This document shows, piece after piece, positions 33,961 to 44,453 of a stretch of DNA of 64,000 bases. The notes below the pieces were generated by a model that did no database searches, was not told the origin of the DNA, and was given only the letters and a program-made list of their open reading frames with translations. Origin of the DNA: Micromonospora sp. Llam0 (GTDB taxonomy: Bacteria; Actinomycetota; Actinomycetes; Mycobacteriales; Micromonosporaceae); contig NZ_RJJY01000001.1 in the NCBI RefSeq assembly GCF_003751085.1, positions 3,968,001 through 4,032,000 on the forward strand, given 5' to 3'. Every line of letters starts with the position of its first letter. The stretch's first letter is position 1. The position numbers and the translations under genes were made by a program.

Positions 33961-34018
33961 GCCTGTCGGACAGGCGCTGCTGGGTACCCGATGCGAACAC
34001 TATCGACAGATAGCGATA
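33961..34018. promoter_or_regulatory. Two inverted repeats in the protease/patatin divergent spacer
   Basis: GCCTGTC-G-GACAGGC (33961-33975) is a perfect 7-bp inverted repeat. TATCG-N8-CGATA (34001-34018) is a second one. They sit between the divergent protease and patatin genes and are candidate operators; no regulator is assigned. Confidence 0.35.
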
Positions 34019-34177
34019 CTTCAATGCTTTTGGGGATACCGGTCCTGCCCTATTACCGGGTGATGGCACGCCCGGACGCCAGCTGTCACAGGATGAGGTC
34101 GCCCCGGATCGGCCCGGCATACCGGCGGCCCGTGCGACCATGCGGATGCCTCCCGGTGCTGCCGCGCGGAGGTGACC

Positions 34178-37100
34178 ATGCCGGAGGACCGACGTCCCGC
34201 ACCAGAGGAGAACGCCCTACCCAACCGCCGTGAGCTGCGGATCGCCCTCGCCATGCGCGGCGGCGTCAGCCTGGCCGTCTGGATCGGTGGGGCGGTCGCG
34301 GAGCTGGACGTGCTTCGCCGGACCACACCCGGCCCGCAGGGCACCGCGACCCTGCGGCGGGGGAAGTCCCCGGAACGCCCCGCCCAGCAGCAGCGGGCCG
34401 AGATCTACGCCAGCATGCTCCGGCTCGCCCGCTACGACGAGGTGAAAATCGACGTACTCGCCGGTGCCAGTGCCGGTGGTCTCAACGCCGTCGTCTACGG
34501 CGTGGCTCAGTGCGTCGGCTCGACCGTCGACGCGGTCCGCAACCTCTGGCTCGACGACGCCGACCTGTGGAAGATGATGCGGCAACCCCGCCCGGTCGGT
34601 CGGGTACCGTCGCTGCTGGCCGGCGACAAGTATCTCTACCACCGGATCTGCCGGGCGCTCTACCGGCTGCGCGACCAGGGCCACCCCGAGCTCGCCACCG
34701 ACGACATGACCGTCGACCTGTCCGCCACCCTGCTGGCCCAGGACCAGAACCAGGAACGCAGCCTGGCCGAAGGGCAGGCCCAGTTCCACTTCACCCGCCG
34801 CGACGCTCCGCTCGACACCGGGATCACCGACTTTCCCGGACCCGCCGACCGACCGGACGCCACCGACCATCCGTGCGACGATCCACCACACCCGGTCAAG
34901 TACCGGCTGGACCGGCTCGCCCTTGCCGCCCGCGCCACCTCGTCGTTCCCCGGGGCGTTCGAACCCGCGTCGATCCACGCCGTCGCCGGTCACCACAACA
35001 AGCTGGAGTACGGCGCCGGCACGGACCGGACCTCGGTGCCGGAGATGTCGATGGTCTTCTCCGGACTGCGGTCGCGGGGAACCAGCCTGCACATCGGGTC
35101 CGAACCGTACTACGTGGTCGACGGAGGAATCTTCGACAACATCCCGATCCGGCGGGCGCTGCTGGCGATCTGCCGGACCGCGGCCGTCTCCCCCACCGAC
35201 CGACGGCTGGTCTACCTGGATCCGGACCCGGCGCCGTCCGCTCGTAGTTCCCCGACTCAGCCGGACAGCAAGGGTGCCCTGCACTGGCTCCGGGTGCTGC
35301 TGCGGGCGATCGCGTTGAAGCAACGCACCGAGACCGAGGAGGGCGAACTCGGGCACGTCCGCAGCACCAACGACATCGGCCTCGCCGCCCAGATCCGGCA
35401 GCACCTGATCACCCAGCAGATCACGCTCACCAGAGCGCGCCGCCGACCACTGGGCAGTTGGCGACCGCCGGCCTGTGAATGCCGAACCTGCCGCCGGGCC
35501 ATGATCAGCGACCGAGTCATCAAACGTGACGGCGGTCCGCCACCACCGCTACCGGATCATTATCGTGACTACCGCCACTCCGTCGACGCCCAGAAGATCG
35601 CCGAGATTCTCACGAAGCCGGCGGAATACTCCATCGGCCGTCCCGCGCTGTCCGGACCGTATCAGGTTCTCGGCGAGTACGAGGCGCTGAACATCCAGGC
35701 ACAACTCGACGACATCTACCATCAGGGAACGGGAAACGACGAGGAGGAGTTCCAGGACATCGAAGCGGCCTACAGCGCCACCACCATGCTGATCTCCTGG
35801 ATCCGTGCACTCGAGGAGAAGAATCGCAACTCCGATTACCGCGACGACCGGGCAGCGGGCGACGAGGCAGCCAAACGCCTACGAAAGGTCAAGGGCAAAC
35901 TTTACCGGCTGCTGGCGCTGGCCGACCATATCCGCGACCTGGCCGGCGCCGAACTGCTTCGGGACTTCCAGGGAGCGGGCGGCGCGCTGGAGAACCCGGA
36001 CCTGCTGGTCGCCACCCGCAGGGCGCGCGCCCTGCAGCATGGGCTGCCAGGTCTGCCCGACAAACTCCGCCGGGCGATAGCCGACAGGCAATGCGACGAT
36101 CAACAGTTCAACCGCATGCTGTTCGAACAGTACCCGGCGAAGTACATGGCCAGGGAAGTGGACATGTCGAGCCACGGAACGACCGCGCTGGACGACATCT
36201 GGACGCTGGCCGAGGACCTGAGAGTGGAGTTGCTGGAGATTGGCCAACCGATCGCCAGGCGGAAACTGCGCAGCGACGACGACCTGTGCCCGAAGGACCG
36301 GCGAGCCTGGTGCGACTCGGCGTTCAAAGACGTCCACGAGTCACTTCTGCGTAAATTGAGCATCAAGAAGCTGCACACCATCTTCGCGGTGGCCGGCGGC
36401 GTGCCGGGAGTGCAACCCGTCGTCCATTACCACAAGATCACCGGCAACCAGGAGAGCCCGCTGCAGCAGAAGTTCCGCAACATCGACTGCAGCGAACGGC
36501 GCAAGCGCCTGACCGAGCGGCTGCGCACCGGCCGACTCGAGCCAGCCGATCCGGTAATCAACTCCCGTGCCAAGCTGGCCGGTACCACGCTGCACAACTT
36601 CGGAGCCTTCCTCCGTCGGTCGTGGCGGGCCAACGACTGGGCCTGGGGCCGGCTGGACGCCGCCGCCGGCATCACCGACATGATCGTCGACAAACTCTGC
36701 GGCTGCTGCGACGACAACGAGCTCAACCGCGTCTGGCAGCGATGGGTCCAGGAGCCCGTCCCCGGTGTGTCGGGGCGGGAGTGGCGGCGGATCCTCACGG
36801 GCAGCAATGGTGACCTGCCGCCCGCGCCTACCAGAATGAGCCGCCTGCAGCCCGACCAGCGGGAGTGTCTCAAGCGCGCGCTGAAGAGCTGGCTGCAGTA
36901 CCAGATCCTGCTGGAGGAGGACCAGGAGGCCAGGGAGACGGGCCGCTCCGACGACCCCGACCAACCCCGGCAGCCAGCGGCGATGGACCACTGGGAGCAA
37001 CTCACCAACCGGGTGTCCCGCGGTAACGAAGGCGTCCGCGACCTTCCGGTCGCCTACCGCTACGGTCTCTCCAGCCGGGCGGTCCACCTCGCCTACCGGG

Positions 37101-38110
37101 CCCTCTGGCCGGCGGGCAAGGGCTGGCCGACGAGGGTCGGCCGCGCCATGCTGCTGCTGATCCGGCCGCTGATCGTGTTGCTGCCACTGGCCGCCGATCC
37201 GGCCCGCGCCACCGCCACCACCCTGCTGGTCCTGCTCGGCTACGCGGCGGTCGCCGACGCGTCCCGCGCCGACGAGAACCGGCCCGGCTGGGCCGCCGGC
37301 GTCGCCGCGCTGCTCGCGGCCGCCGCTGTCGTCGTCGGCTGGATCCGGGGCACCCGGGACTGGGCGCGGCTCGACCGCGAGACCGAATCGTGGAGCGAGG
37401 AGTGGCATCGGATCGGCCATCAGATGTGGTGCACCGCCCGGCGCTGGCGGGCCCTGGGCCTGGTACTGGCGGTCGTCTTCACCGCAGTCGGGGTCGGGCT
37501 GCTCTGGTTGCTGCCGAGCAGCAGCCTGCTCGGCAACCGCCCGGAAACGCTGGCGATCGTCGGCACCGTCACCGCCACCACCCTGTGGTGGCTCGCCCAC
37601 CGGCACGATCCGGCCCGGATCCCGCTACCCCGCCTGCGACGGCACAAGCAGCCGTACGACGCGGCGTGGAGCGCGGCGAACCACCGTCGTCACGTCCCCG
37701 TCCGGCGGGCCGTCTTCGTCTGCGGCATGCTGTTGCTGCTCCTGCCACTGGTCATCTGGAAACAGCCCCGCCGGCTGCTGGAGGGACTGGCGCTCGAGCC
37801 GCTGCGGCTGGTGACCCCCCGCGCCGAGGTCACCATGCACGGCGTTCCCGAAGCGCACTTCCCGGCGATCGGGATCGGACTGCTCGCGGTAGCGCTGAGC
37901 GCGGTCCTGCTCTGGGGCTGGACGAAACCGTGGCCGGCTCTCGCCGCGATCATCGGCACCGGCGTAGTGGTCGAAACCACCGCGCATCTGCTGTATCCCG
38001 GCCGGGTCGCCAGCGGTCAGCTGACCGTGCTGCTCGTCGTCTGGGCGTCCTGCATGGCGGTGGTCACCGTCTTCCTACCTGTTACCGAGCAGTCCCCCGA
38101 CCGCGTCTGA
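34178..38110 (+). CDS. Very large patatin-like phospholipase, DUF3376-type, with C-terminal membrane region
   Basis: 1310 residues from the ATG at 34178, five bases after GGAGG (GTG at 34172 is possible). The N-terminal patatin domain (~18-340) has an oxyanion-type ALAMRGGVSLAVWIGG, the nucleophile in GASAGGLN (Ser98) and the dyad aspartate in VVDGGIFDNIP (Asp315), so it should be an acyl hydrolase acting on lipids. A long alpha-helical middle (~380-960) has scattered cysteine pairs (CECRTCRRAM; KLCGCCDDNEL). The last ~330 residues contain about eight hydrophobic segments (MLLLIRPLIVLLPLAADPA; LVLAVVFTAVGVGLLWLLP; GMLLLLLPLVIW). Membrane-embedded patatins of this size are an actinobacterial family of unknown role. 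Its 3' end overlaps the converging peptidase gene by 36 bp. Confidence 0.85.
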   Translation: MPEDRRPAPEENALPNRRELRIALAMRGGVSLAVWIGGAVAELDVLRRTTPGPQGTATLRRGKSPERPAQQQRAEIYASMLRLARYDEVKIDVLAGASAGGLNAVVYGVAQCVGSTVDAVRNLWLDDADLWKMMRQPRPVGRVPSLLAGDKYLYHRICRALYRLRDQGHPELATDDMTVDLSATLLAQDQNQERSLAEGQAQFHFTRRDAPLDTGITDFPGPADRPDATDHPCDDPPHPVKYRLDRLALAARATSSFPGAFEPASIHAVAGHHNKLEYGAGTDRTSVPEMSMVFSGLRSRGTSLHIGSEPYYVVDGGIFDNIPIRRALLAICRTAAVSPTDRRLVYLDPDPAPSARSSPTQPDSKGALHWLRVLLRAIALKQRTETEEGELGHVRSTNDIGLAAQIRQHLITQQITLTRARRRPLGSWRPPACECRTCRRAMISDRVIKRDGGPPPPLPDHYRDYRHSVDAQKIAEILTKPAEYSIGRPALSGPYQVLGEYEALNIQAQLDDIYHQGTGNDEEEFQDIEAAYSATTMLISWIRALEEKNRNSDYRDDRAAGDEAAKRLRKVKGKLYRLLALADHIRDLAGAELLRDFQGAGGALENPDLLVATRRARALQHGLPGLPDKLRRAIADRQCDDQQFNRMLFEQYPAKYMAREVDMSSHGTTALDDIWTLAEDLRVELLEIGQPIARRKLRSDDDLCPKDRRAWCDSAFKDVHESLLRKLSIKKLHTIFAVAGGVPGVQPVVHYHKITGNQESPLQQKFRNIDCSERRKRLTERLRTGRLEPADPVINSRAKLAGTTLHNFGAFLRRSWRANDWAWGRLDAAAGITDMIVDKLCGCCDDNELNRVWQRWVQEPVPGVSGREWRRILTGSNGDLPPAPTRMSRLQPDQRECLKRALKSWLQYQILLEEDQEARETGRSDDPDQPRQPAAMDHWEQLTNRVSRGNEGVRDLPVAYRYGLSSRAVHLAYRALWPAGKGWPTRVGRAMLLLIRPLIVLLPLAADPARATATTLLVLLGYAAVADASRADENRPGWAAGVAALLAAAAVVVGWIRGTRDWARLDRETESWSEEWHRIGHQMWCTARRWRALGLVLAVVFTAVGVGLLWLLPSSSLLGNRPETLAIVGTVTATTLWWLAHRHDPARIPLPRLRRHKQPYDAAWSAANHRRHVPVRRAVFVCGMLLLLLPLVIWKQPRRLLEGLALEPLRLVTPRAEVTMHGVPEAHFPAIGIGLLAVALSAVLLWGWTKPWPALAAIIGTGVVVETTAHLLYPGRVASGQLTVLLVVWASCMAVVTVFLPVTEQSPDRV

Positions 38111-40174
38111 CGCCGCCCGACGCTCACCGGTCAGGGTCCGCCGGACGAACTCCAGCAGCAGCGCCCATTTGAACGCCTGCTGTGCGTTGTCCGCAGCCGC
38201 GGAATGCCCGCCCTCGACGTTCTCGTGGTAGGTGACGTCGTGGCCGTACTCGCGCAGCCGGGCGACCATCTTGCGGGCATGGCCGGGATGGACCCGGTCG
38301 TCGCGGGTCGAGGTGAGAAAGAGCGACGGCGGGTACGCCGTACCCCGTCGGACGTTCTGGTACGGCGAGTACTCCCGCAGAAACGCCCAGTCCGCCGGAT
38401 CGTCGGGGTCACCGTACTCGGCCATCCAGGAGGCTCCGGCGAGCAGCTTGTGATAGCGGCGCATGTCCAGCAGTGGCACCTGCCCGACGACCGCGCCGAA
38501 CAGCTCCGGGCAGCGGGTCAGCATCACACCCATCAGCAGCCCGCCGTTGCTGCCGCCGTAGGCGCCGAGCCGGTCCGGGCTGGACAGGCCACGGGCGACC
38601 AGGTCGGTGGCGACGGCGGCGAAGTCCTCGTACGCGCGGAGCCGGTTCTCCCGTAGCGCGGCGGTGTGCCAGCGCGGTCCGTACTCGCCGCCGCCCCGGA
38701 TGTTGGCGACCACGAAGCTGCCGCCCCGGGCCAGCCAGCCGGCACCGACGATGCCGCTGTAGGTCGGGGTCCAGGCGACCTCGAAACCCCCGTACCCGGT
38801 CATCAGGGTGAGCCCGGCGGCCGGCCCCGGCGGGCTGGTCTCGCCCGGTGTGACCAGGAAATACGGCACCTCGGTGCCGTCGGCGGAGACGGCGAAGAAC
38901 TGCCGGACGGTCATCTGGTCGGCGGCGAAGAAGGCCGGCCCGGTCTTGACCGGCTGCGTCGGGCCGTCGACGGTGCCGTGCAGCAGCGTCGGTGGCCGGA
39001 TGAACCCGGCGGTGTGCAGCAGGAACTCGTCGCCCCGGTCCGGCTCGGTGTCGGCCACGTCGGTGTGGTCGAATCCGCCGGCGTCAGGCAGCGTGCGACG
39101 CCGCCAGCCGTTGTCACCGGGGGTCAGTACGGTGATCTCGCTACGGACGTCGGTGAGGGTGACCAGCAGCAGATGGTTGCGGGTCCAGGCGTGGTAGCTG
39201 TAGGCGGAGCGCTCGGTCGGCTCGAAGACCGTGGTCAACTCCCGTTTGCCGGCCAAGAACTCGTCGACCGGGGTGACCAGCACCGCGCCGGCCGGGTAGG
39301 TGACGTCACCGGCCTGCCAGTCGCTGCGCAGCTCAACCAGCAGCCACTGCCGATGCAGGTCGATCTCGGCGTCCGACGGCACGTCGACCAGGCCCCAACT
39401 GCCGTCGGGCCGCAGCAGGTAGGTCCGGTTACGAAAGAACTCGGTGCGCCGTACCGCCAGATCGCGCTCGTAGCCGGCGGTTGGATCGTGCACCACGGAG
39501 ACGGTGACGTCGTCGGCCTCGCCGGCGAACGCCAGCGGGGCGTCGGCCAACGCGGTGCCGCGCCGCCAGCGCCGGATGGTCCGCGGGTAGCCGGAGTTGG
39601 TGACGGTGCCGGGCCCGAAGTCGGTGCCCACGTAGATGTGGTCGCGGTCGATCCAGCAGACGGTGCTCTTCGCCTCCGCGACATGGAAACCGTCCGGCAC
39701 GAAGTCGCGGGTGGTCAGGTCGAACTCGCGGACCACCGCGGCGTCCGATCCGCCCCGGGACAGCACCACCAGGCACCGGTCGTACCCCGGACGCAGCACG
39801 TGGGCACCCTTCCAGACCCAGTTCTCCCCTTCGACCCGGGCGAGTTCGTCGAGGTCGAGCAGGATCTCCCAGCTCGGCTGCGGCCGCCGGAACTCGTCGA
39901 GGGTGGCCCGCCGCCACACCCCGCGGGGATGTCCGGCGTCCTGCCAGAAGTTGTAGAGGTGGTCCCCGCGCCAGGTCGGGTCGGGGATCTTGTCGGCGGA
40001 GTCGAGCACCTGCTTGATCTGGTCCCGCAGCTGGGTGAACCCCGGCTCGGCGGTCCAGCCGGCGGCGGTCTCCGCGTTGCGGTCGCGGACCCAGTCCAGG
40101 GCCGCGTCACCGAGCACCTCCTCCAACCAGAGGTACGGATCGTCACCGTGTGCCGCCCGGCCGTCCTTCGCCAT
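38075..40174 (-). CDS. Prolyl oligopeptidase family serine peptidase (S9A)
   Basis: 699 residues from the ATG at 40174 after GGGGAGGAG; 45 codons of upstream open frame are rejected. The N-terminal helix (DPYLWLEEVLGDAALDWVRDRN) and a seven-bladed propeller precede the alpha/beta-hydrolase domain (~450-699). The triad is visible: Ser in YGGSNGGLLMG, Asp in TSTRDDRVHPGHA, His in EGGHSAAADN. GGGEYGPRWH and the Y-Q-N-V segment also match S9A. It is probably cytoplasmic, cleaving short peptides after proline. There is no signal peptide. Convergent with, and overlapping, the patatin gene. Confidence 0.93.
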   Translation of the reverse strand: MAKDGRAAHGDDPYLWLEEVLGDAALDWVRDRNAETAAGWTAEPGFTQLRDQIKQVLDSADKIPDPTWRGDHLYNFWQDAGHPRGVWRRATLDEFRRPQPSWEILLDLDELARVEGENWVWKGAHVLRPGYDRCLVVLSRGGSDAAVVREFDLTTRDFVPDGFHVAEAKSTVCWIDRDHIYVGTDFGPGTVTNSGYPRTIRRWRRGTALADAPLAFAGEADDVTVSVVHDPTAGYERDLAVRRTEFFRNRTYLLRPDGSWGLVDVPSDAEIDLHRQWLLVELRSDWQAGDVTYPAGAVLVTPVDEFLAGKRELTTVFEPTERSAYSYHAWTRNHLLLVTLTDVRSEITVLTPGDNGWRRRTLPDAGGFDHTDVADTEPDRGDEFLLHTAGFIRPPTLLHGTVDGPTQPVKTGPAFFAADQMTVRQFFAVSADGTEVPYFLVTPGETSPPGPAAGLTLMTGYGGFEVAWTPTYSGIVGAGWLARGGSFVVANIRGGGEYGPRWHTAALRENRLRAYEDFAAVATDLVARGLSSPDRLGAYGGSNGGLLMGVMLTRCPELFGAVVGQVPLLDMRRYHKLLAGASWMAEYGDPDDPADWAFLREYSPYQNVRRGTAYPPSLFLTSTRDDRVHPGHARKMVARLREYGHDVTYHENVEGGHSAAADNAQQAFKWALLLEFVRRTLTGERRAASDAVGGLLGNR

Positions 40175-40342
40175 CCGTCTGCTCCTCCCCCGCCCCCGGC
40201 CCGCTCTGCGGGGGTACGCACCAGGATAGGCAAACTCGTCGTACCGCACCGCCCACCAGTGGGTGCCGCCCAGGGCCGGCCGCGAACGTCGCCGCCGGAA
40301 ACTGGACACTGGACGCTACCGTGACGGTCGGACAAGATTGAC

Positions 40343-40384
40343 GCACGTCCAACGTGCAAACGCACGTCCAGTTCGCAGACGTGC
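40343..40384. promoter_or_regulatory. Paired GCACGT/ACGTGC inverted repeats
   Basis: GCACGT-CCA-ACGTGC (40343-40357) and GCACGT-N11-ACGTGC (40362-40384) lie side by side in the 285-bp spacer between the divergent peptidase and Mrr-like genes. Four half-sites in 42 bp suggest an operator. Confidence 0.55.
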
Positions 40385-40459
40385 GACCGGTGATCCGTCC
40401 GGGCCGGGTGGCGCAGACGGTCGGGGCGGGAGCGGACCGGCGACGATCGGGGCTGACAG

Positions 40460-42052
40460 ATGAGCAGCATGCAGGAGGCGCAGCGGGCACACGCCCAGCA
40501 GGTGCACGCCCAGCACCGGGCCCAGGCCTTCGCGTACCAGCAGCATCAGCAGATGCTCTGGGAGGCGGAGAACGCCCGGCAGGCCGCCGAGCAGGCCGCC
40601 GCCGAGGACGAACGCCACCGCAAGCGTCTCTACACCGAGGCCCGCGCGGCGAAGGTCGCGGCGGCCAACGCGAACCTGCGGTCGCGGGTGGCCGAGCTGG
40701 AGGAGCTGCTCGCCGACACCCTGGCCGTCGACGACCACATCGACCTCGATCGGCTCAAGCGCAGCAGCACCCCACCGCCGTTTGACCCGGGTGACCTCGG
40801 CGTACCGCTGGCCGCACCGCAGTGGTCCGACTTCGCCCCGCCGGAGCCGGCCGGTCTGGGCCGGATGTTCGGCGGCGAGGTCCGCCACCAGCAGCAGGTC
40901 GCCGAGGCGCGACAGGTGTTCGAGCAGGCTACCGCGAAACACGAGGCGGCGGAGGCGCAGCGGCGCCGCCGGCTGGCCGCGGCCGAGGAGAAGTACCGTC
41001 AGCAGTGCGAGAAGCTGGCCGCCAAGGTCGCCGCGCACAATGCGGCGATCGACCGGTTCTCCGCCGTCTTCGCCGCCGCCGACCCGAAGGCCGTCGTCGA
41101 GTACTTCGGGCTGGTGCTCGGAAACTCCGTCTACCCGGACGACTTTCCGCAGCGTTACCGGCTGGCCTACCTGCCCGAGTCCCGTCAGCTGGTGGTCGAG
41201 TACCACCTGCCGGCGGTGGAGGTCGTCCCCCGGATCCGGGAGTACCGTTACCAGCCGGCCGACGACGAGGTGACGGCGGTCGGCCGGCCGGCGACCGAGA
41301 TCGCCGAGCGGTACGCCGACCTCATCACCCAGATCACCCTGCGTACGGTGCACGAGCTGTACGAGGCGGACCGCACCAGGCTGCTGGAGACCGTCTGTAT
41401 CAACGGCATCGTCGAACGGATCGACCCGGCCACCGGTCGACCGGCCCGGCCCTGCCTGGTCAGTCTGCGTACCACCCGGGACGAGTTCGTCGCGATCAAC
41501 CTGGCCAACGTCGACCCGGCCGCCTGCCTGCGCCGGCTCGGCGCACGGATCTCCGCCCATCCGGTGGATCTGGCGCCGGTGGCCGCCGTGGTCGACTTCG
41601 ACCAGGTCGACAAGCGGTTCGCCGACGAGATCGACGTCCTCGCCGATCTGGACCAGCGACCGGACCTGCTGACCATGCCGGCCGACCAGTTCGAGCAGCT
41701 GATCGCCGACCTGTTCACCAAGCTCGGGCTGCAGATGCGCCAGGTGCGCACCGCAGCCGACGGCACGGTGGAGTGCATGGCGCACGATCCCCGCCCGTTG
41801 TTCGGCGGCACGGTCGTCGTGCTGGCTCGGCGCGGCGGCGGCACCGTGGACGTGTCGGCGGTCCGTGACCTGTTCGGCGTCGTCCAGGCGGAGAACGCCT
41901 CGAACGGCATCCTGGTGACCACCGCCGGCTACACCTCGGCGGCCTTCGACTTCGCTGCCGGCAAGCCGCTGGAGCTGATCGACGGCTCGGCGCTGCTGCA
42001 CATGCTCGCCGAGGCCGGTGGGGTCAAGGCCCGCATCGACCGCCGGGCCTGA
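40460..42052 (+). CDS. Coiled-coil protein with degenerate Mrr-like (type IV restriction) domain
   Basis: 530 residues. The N-terminal ~95 and ~145-210 are Ala/Gln/Glu/Arg-rich coiled coils (HAQQVHAQHRAQAFAYQQHQ; EAAEAQRRRRLAAAEEKY). A middle domain (~215-390) has LVVEYHLPAVEVVPRIREYR. The C-terminal ~110 residues follow the Mrr_cat layout: MPADQFEQLIADLFTKLGLQ, then a strand pair, VRDLFGVVQAENASNGILVT and AGYTSAAFDFA. The nuclease signature D-(x)n-Q/E-x-K is not intact: the QxK strand reads VVVLARRG and the preceding acid position is VECMAHD. The fold is therefore recognisable but probably catalytically inactive. It may act as a binding or scaffolding protein. Two inverted repeats lie upstream. 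Confidence 0.75.
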   Translation: MSSMQEAQRAHAQQVHAQHRAQAFAYQQHQQMLWEAENARQAAEQAAAEDERHRKRLYTEARAAKVAAANANLRSRVAELEELLADTLAVDDHIDLDRLKRSSTPPPFDPGDLGVPLAAPQWSDFAPPEPAGLGRMFGGEVRHQQQVAEARQVFEQATAKHEAAEAQRRRRLAAAEEKYRQQCEKLAAKVAAHNAAIDRFSAVFAAADPKAVVEYFGLVLGNSVYPDDFPQRYRLAYLPESRQLVVEYHLPAVEVVPRIREYRYQPADDEVTAVGRPATEIAERYADLITQITLRTVHELYEADRTRLLETVCINGIVERIDPATGRPARPCLVSLRTTRDEFVAINLANVDPAACLRRLGARISAHPVDLAPVAAVVDFDQVDKRFADEIDVLADLDQRPDLLTMPADQFEQLIADLFTKLGLQMRQVRTAADGTVECMAHDPRPLFGGTVVVLARRGGGTVDVSAVRDLFGVVQAENASNGILVTTAGYTSAAFDFAAGKPLELIDGSALLHMLAEAGGVKARIDRRA

Positions 42053-42065
42053 GCCGGCGACCGTC

Positions 42066-42113
42066 GCGGGTCAGCGGGTCAGCGGGTCAGCGGGTCAGCG
42101 GGTCAGCGGGTCA
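42066..42113. repeat. Six tandem 8-bp repeats
   Basis: GCGGGTCA repeated six times without error. The last unit ends exactly on the stop codon (TCA on this strand) of the alditol oxidase gene. Copy-number change would not alter the protein because the repeats lie beyond the stop. Confidence 0.95.
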
Positions 42114-43367
42114 GCGGGGAAAGTAACGGTCCAGGAAGTCGTTGTGGAACACCCCGGCCGGGTCGTAGCGGACCAGCAGGTCGGCGAAGTCGTTCCACCG
42201 CGAATACCTGCCGGCGAGTTCGTCCCGGCCGATGCCGAACAGCTTGCCCCAGTGCGGTCGGGGGGCGTACGGCGCCAGCGCCTGCTCGACCGCGGCGGTC
42301 ACCGGCGTCACCGCCGTCGCATCCGCGACCCAGGTGAAGTGGATCGCGACGCTGTCCCGCGTGTGGTTCATGCTCAGCCACAGTTCGTCGGCGGCGACGG
42401 TACGGATCTCGCAGACCTGCAGCACAGGCGCGATCCGGTCGCGGATCCGGGCCACCGCGTCGAGGGCGTCGACCACGTCGCCGGCCGCTACCAGGTACTC
42501 CGACTGTAGTTCGGCACCGCTGCTCGGGGTGAAGTCGAGCCGGAAGTGCGGCAACCTGGTGTGCCACGGACCGGCCACCCCCAGCTGGCTGGTGCAGTTC
42601 TCCACCGGCATCCCGGGCACCGGATGGCGGGGGCCGTCGGCGGCGGCGAGCCCCAACCCGTCGGCGTCGACCGGCGGATGGTCCTGGTCGGTGCGCCGTT
42701 TCACCCACACCTGGTCGATACCGGTCCCGGTCCAGCCGGTGAACATGCTGACGCTGTAACCGCTGGCCTGGAGCTGCTCCCATCCGGCGGTGAGCGCGTC
42801 GCGGGACAGCCCGTGGTAGACGTACTGGGCCACGTCGAAGGTCGGCTCGATCGCCAGGGTGACGCTGGTGACCACGCCCAGCCCGCCGAGACCGACCACC
42901 GCGCCGGCGAAATCGGGATGGGACTGGTCAAGCCGGACCAGGTCTCCGTTGGCGGTCACCAGCTCCACCGCACGTACGGCGGTAGCCAGGTTGCCGTTGC
43001 CCCGCCCGGAGCCGTGGGTGGCGGTCGCGCAGGCACCGGCGACCGAGATGTGCGGCAGCGAGGCCAGGTTGTGCAGCGCGTACCCGTGGGCGTGCAGGTG
43101 TTCGGCGAGTTCGCCGTAGCGGACGCCGCCACCAGCGGTGACCGTCGACGTCTCAGAGTCGACCGTCACCTCGGCGGGCAGGCCGGCGAGCGAAACGAGG
43201 TCTCCGTCGGTGTCGGCGATCCGGTTGAACGAGTGCCCGGTGCCGAGCACCCGCAGCCGGGTCGATCTGCCCACGACCTGTCGCAGTTCGTCGACGGTGG
43301 TCGGGCGGTGGACGTGACGCGCGGCAAAGGTGACGTTACGCGCCCAGTTGGTGACCGCTGCGGTCAT
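42111..43367 (-). CDS. FAD-dependent alditol oxidase
   Basis: 418 residues, the same length as Streptomyces AldO, from an ATG preceded by GAGAGGAG. VAO-type flavoprotein oxidising xylitol, sorbitol or similar alditols at C1 with release of H2O2. The FAD domain has [19 protein letters not shown], where His45 is the expected covalent FAD attachment residue, and [16 protein letters not shown]. The substrate domain ends with the conserved [10 protein letters not shown] and the C-terminal [13 protein letters not shown]-arabinono-1,4-lactone oxidase is the related alternative, but length and motifs favour alditol oxidase. Divergent from the D-lactate dehydrogenase gene by 77 bp. Confidence 0.9.
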   Translation of the reverse strand: MTAAVTNWARNVTFAARHVHRPTTVDELRQVVGRSTRLRVLGTGHSFNRIADTDGDLVSLAGLPAEVTVDSETSTVTAGGGVRYGELAEHLHAHGYALHNLASLPHISVAGACATATHGSGRGNGNLATAVRAVELVTANGDLVRLDQSHPDFAGAVVGLGGLGVVTSVTLAIEPTFDVAQYVYHGLSRDALTAGWEQLQASGYSVSMFTGWTGTGIDQVWVKRRTDQDHPPVDADGLGLAAADGPRHPVPGMPVENCTSQLGVAGPWHTRLPHFRLDFTPSSGAELQSEYLVAAGDVVDALDAVARIRDRIAPVLQVCEIRTVAADELWLSMNHTRDSVAIHFTWVADATAVTPVTAAVEQALAPYAPRPHWGKLFGIGRDELAGRYSRWNDFADLLVRYDPAGVFHNDFLDRYFPR

Positions 43368-43444
43368 CAGCCGTTCTCCTCTCGCCGACCCGCCTCACCG
43401 TACCCTGGTCCAGCGGAAGCCAAGGTCGCGCCGGAGGAGGTCCC

Positions 43445-44449
<1,005 letters not shown>

Positions 44450-44453
44450 CCCG

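Noticed and set aside
34178..38110. Patatin gene as the effector of a CBASS system.
   Set aside because: No CD-NTase, E1/E2 or JAB gene lies next to it; neighbours are a secreted protease and a peptidase.
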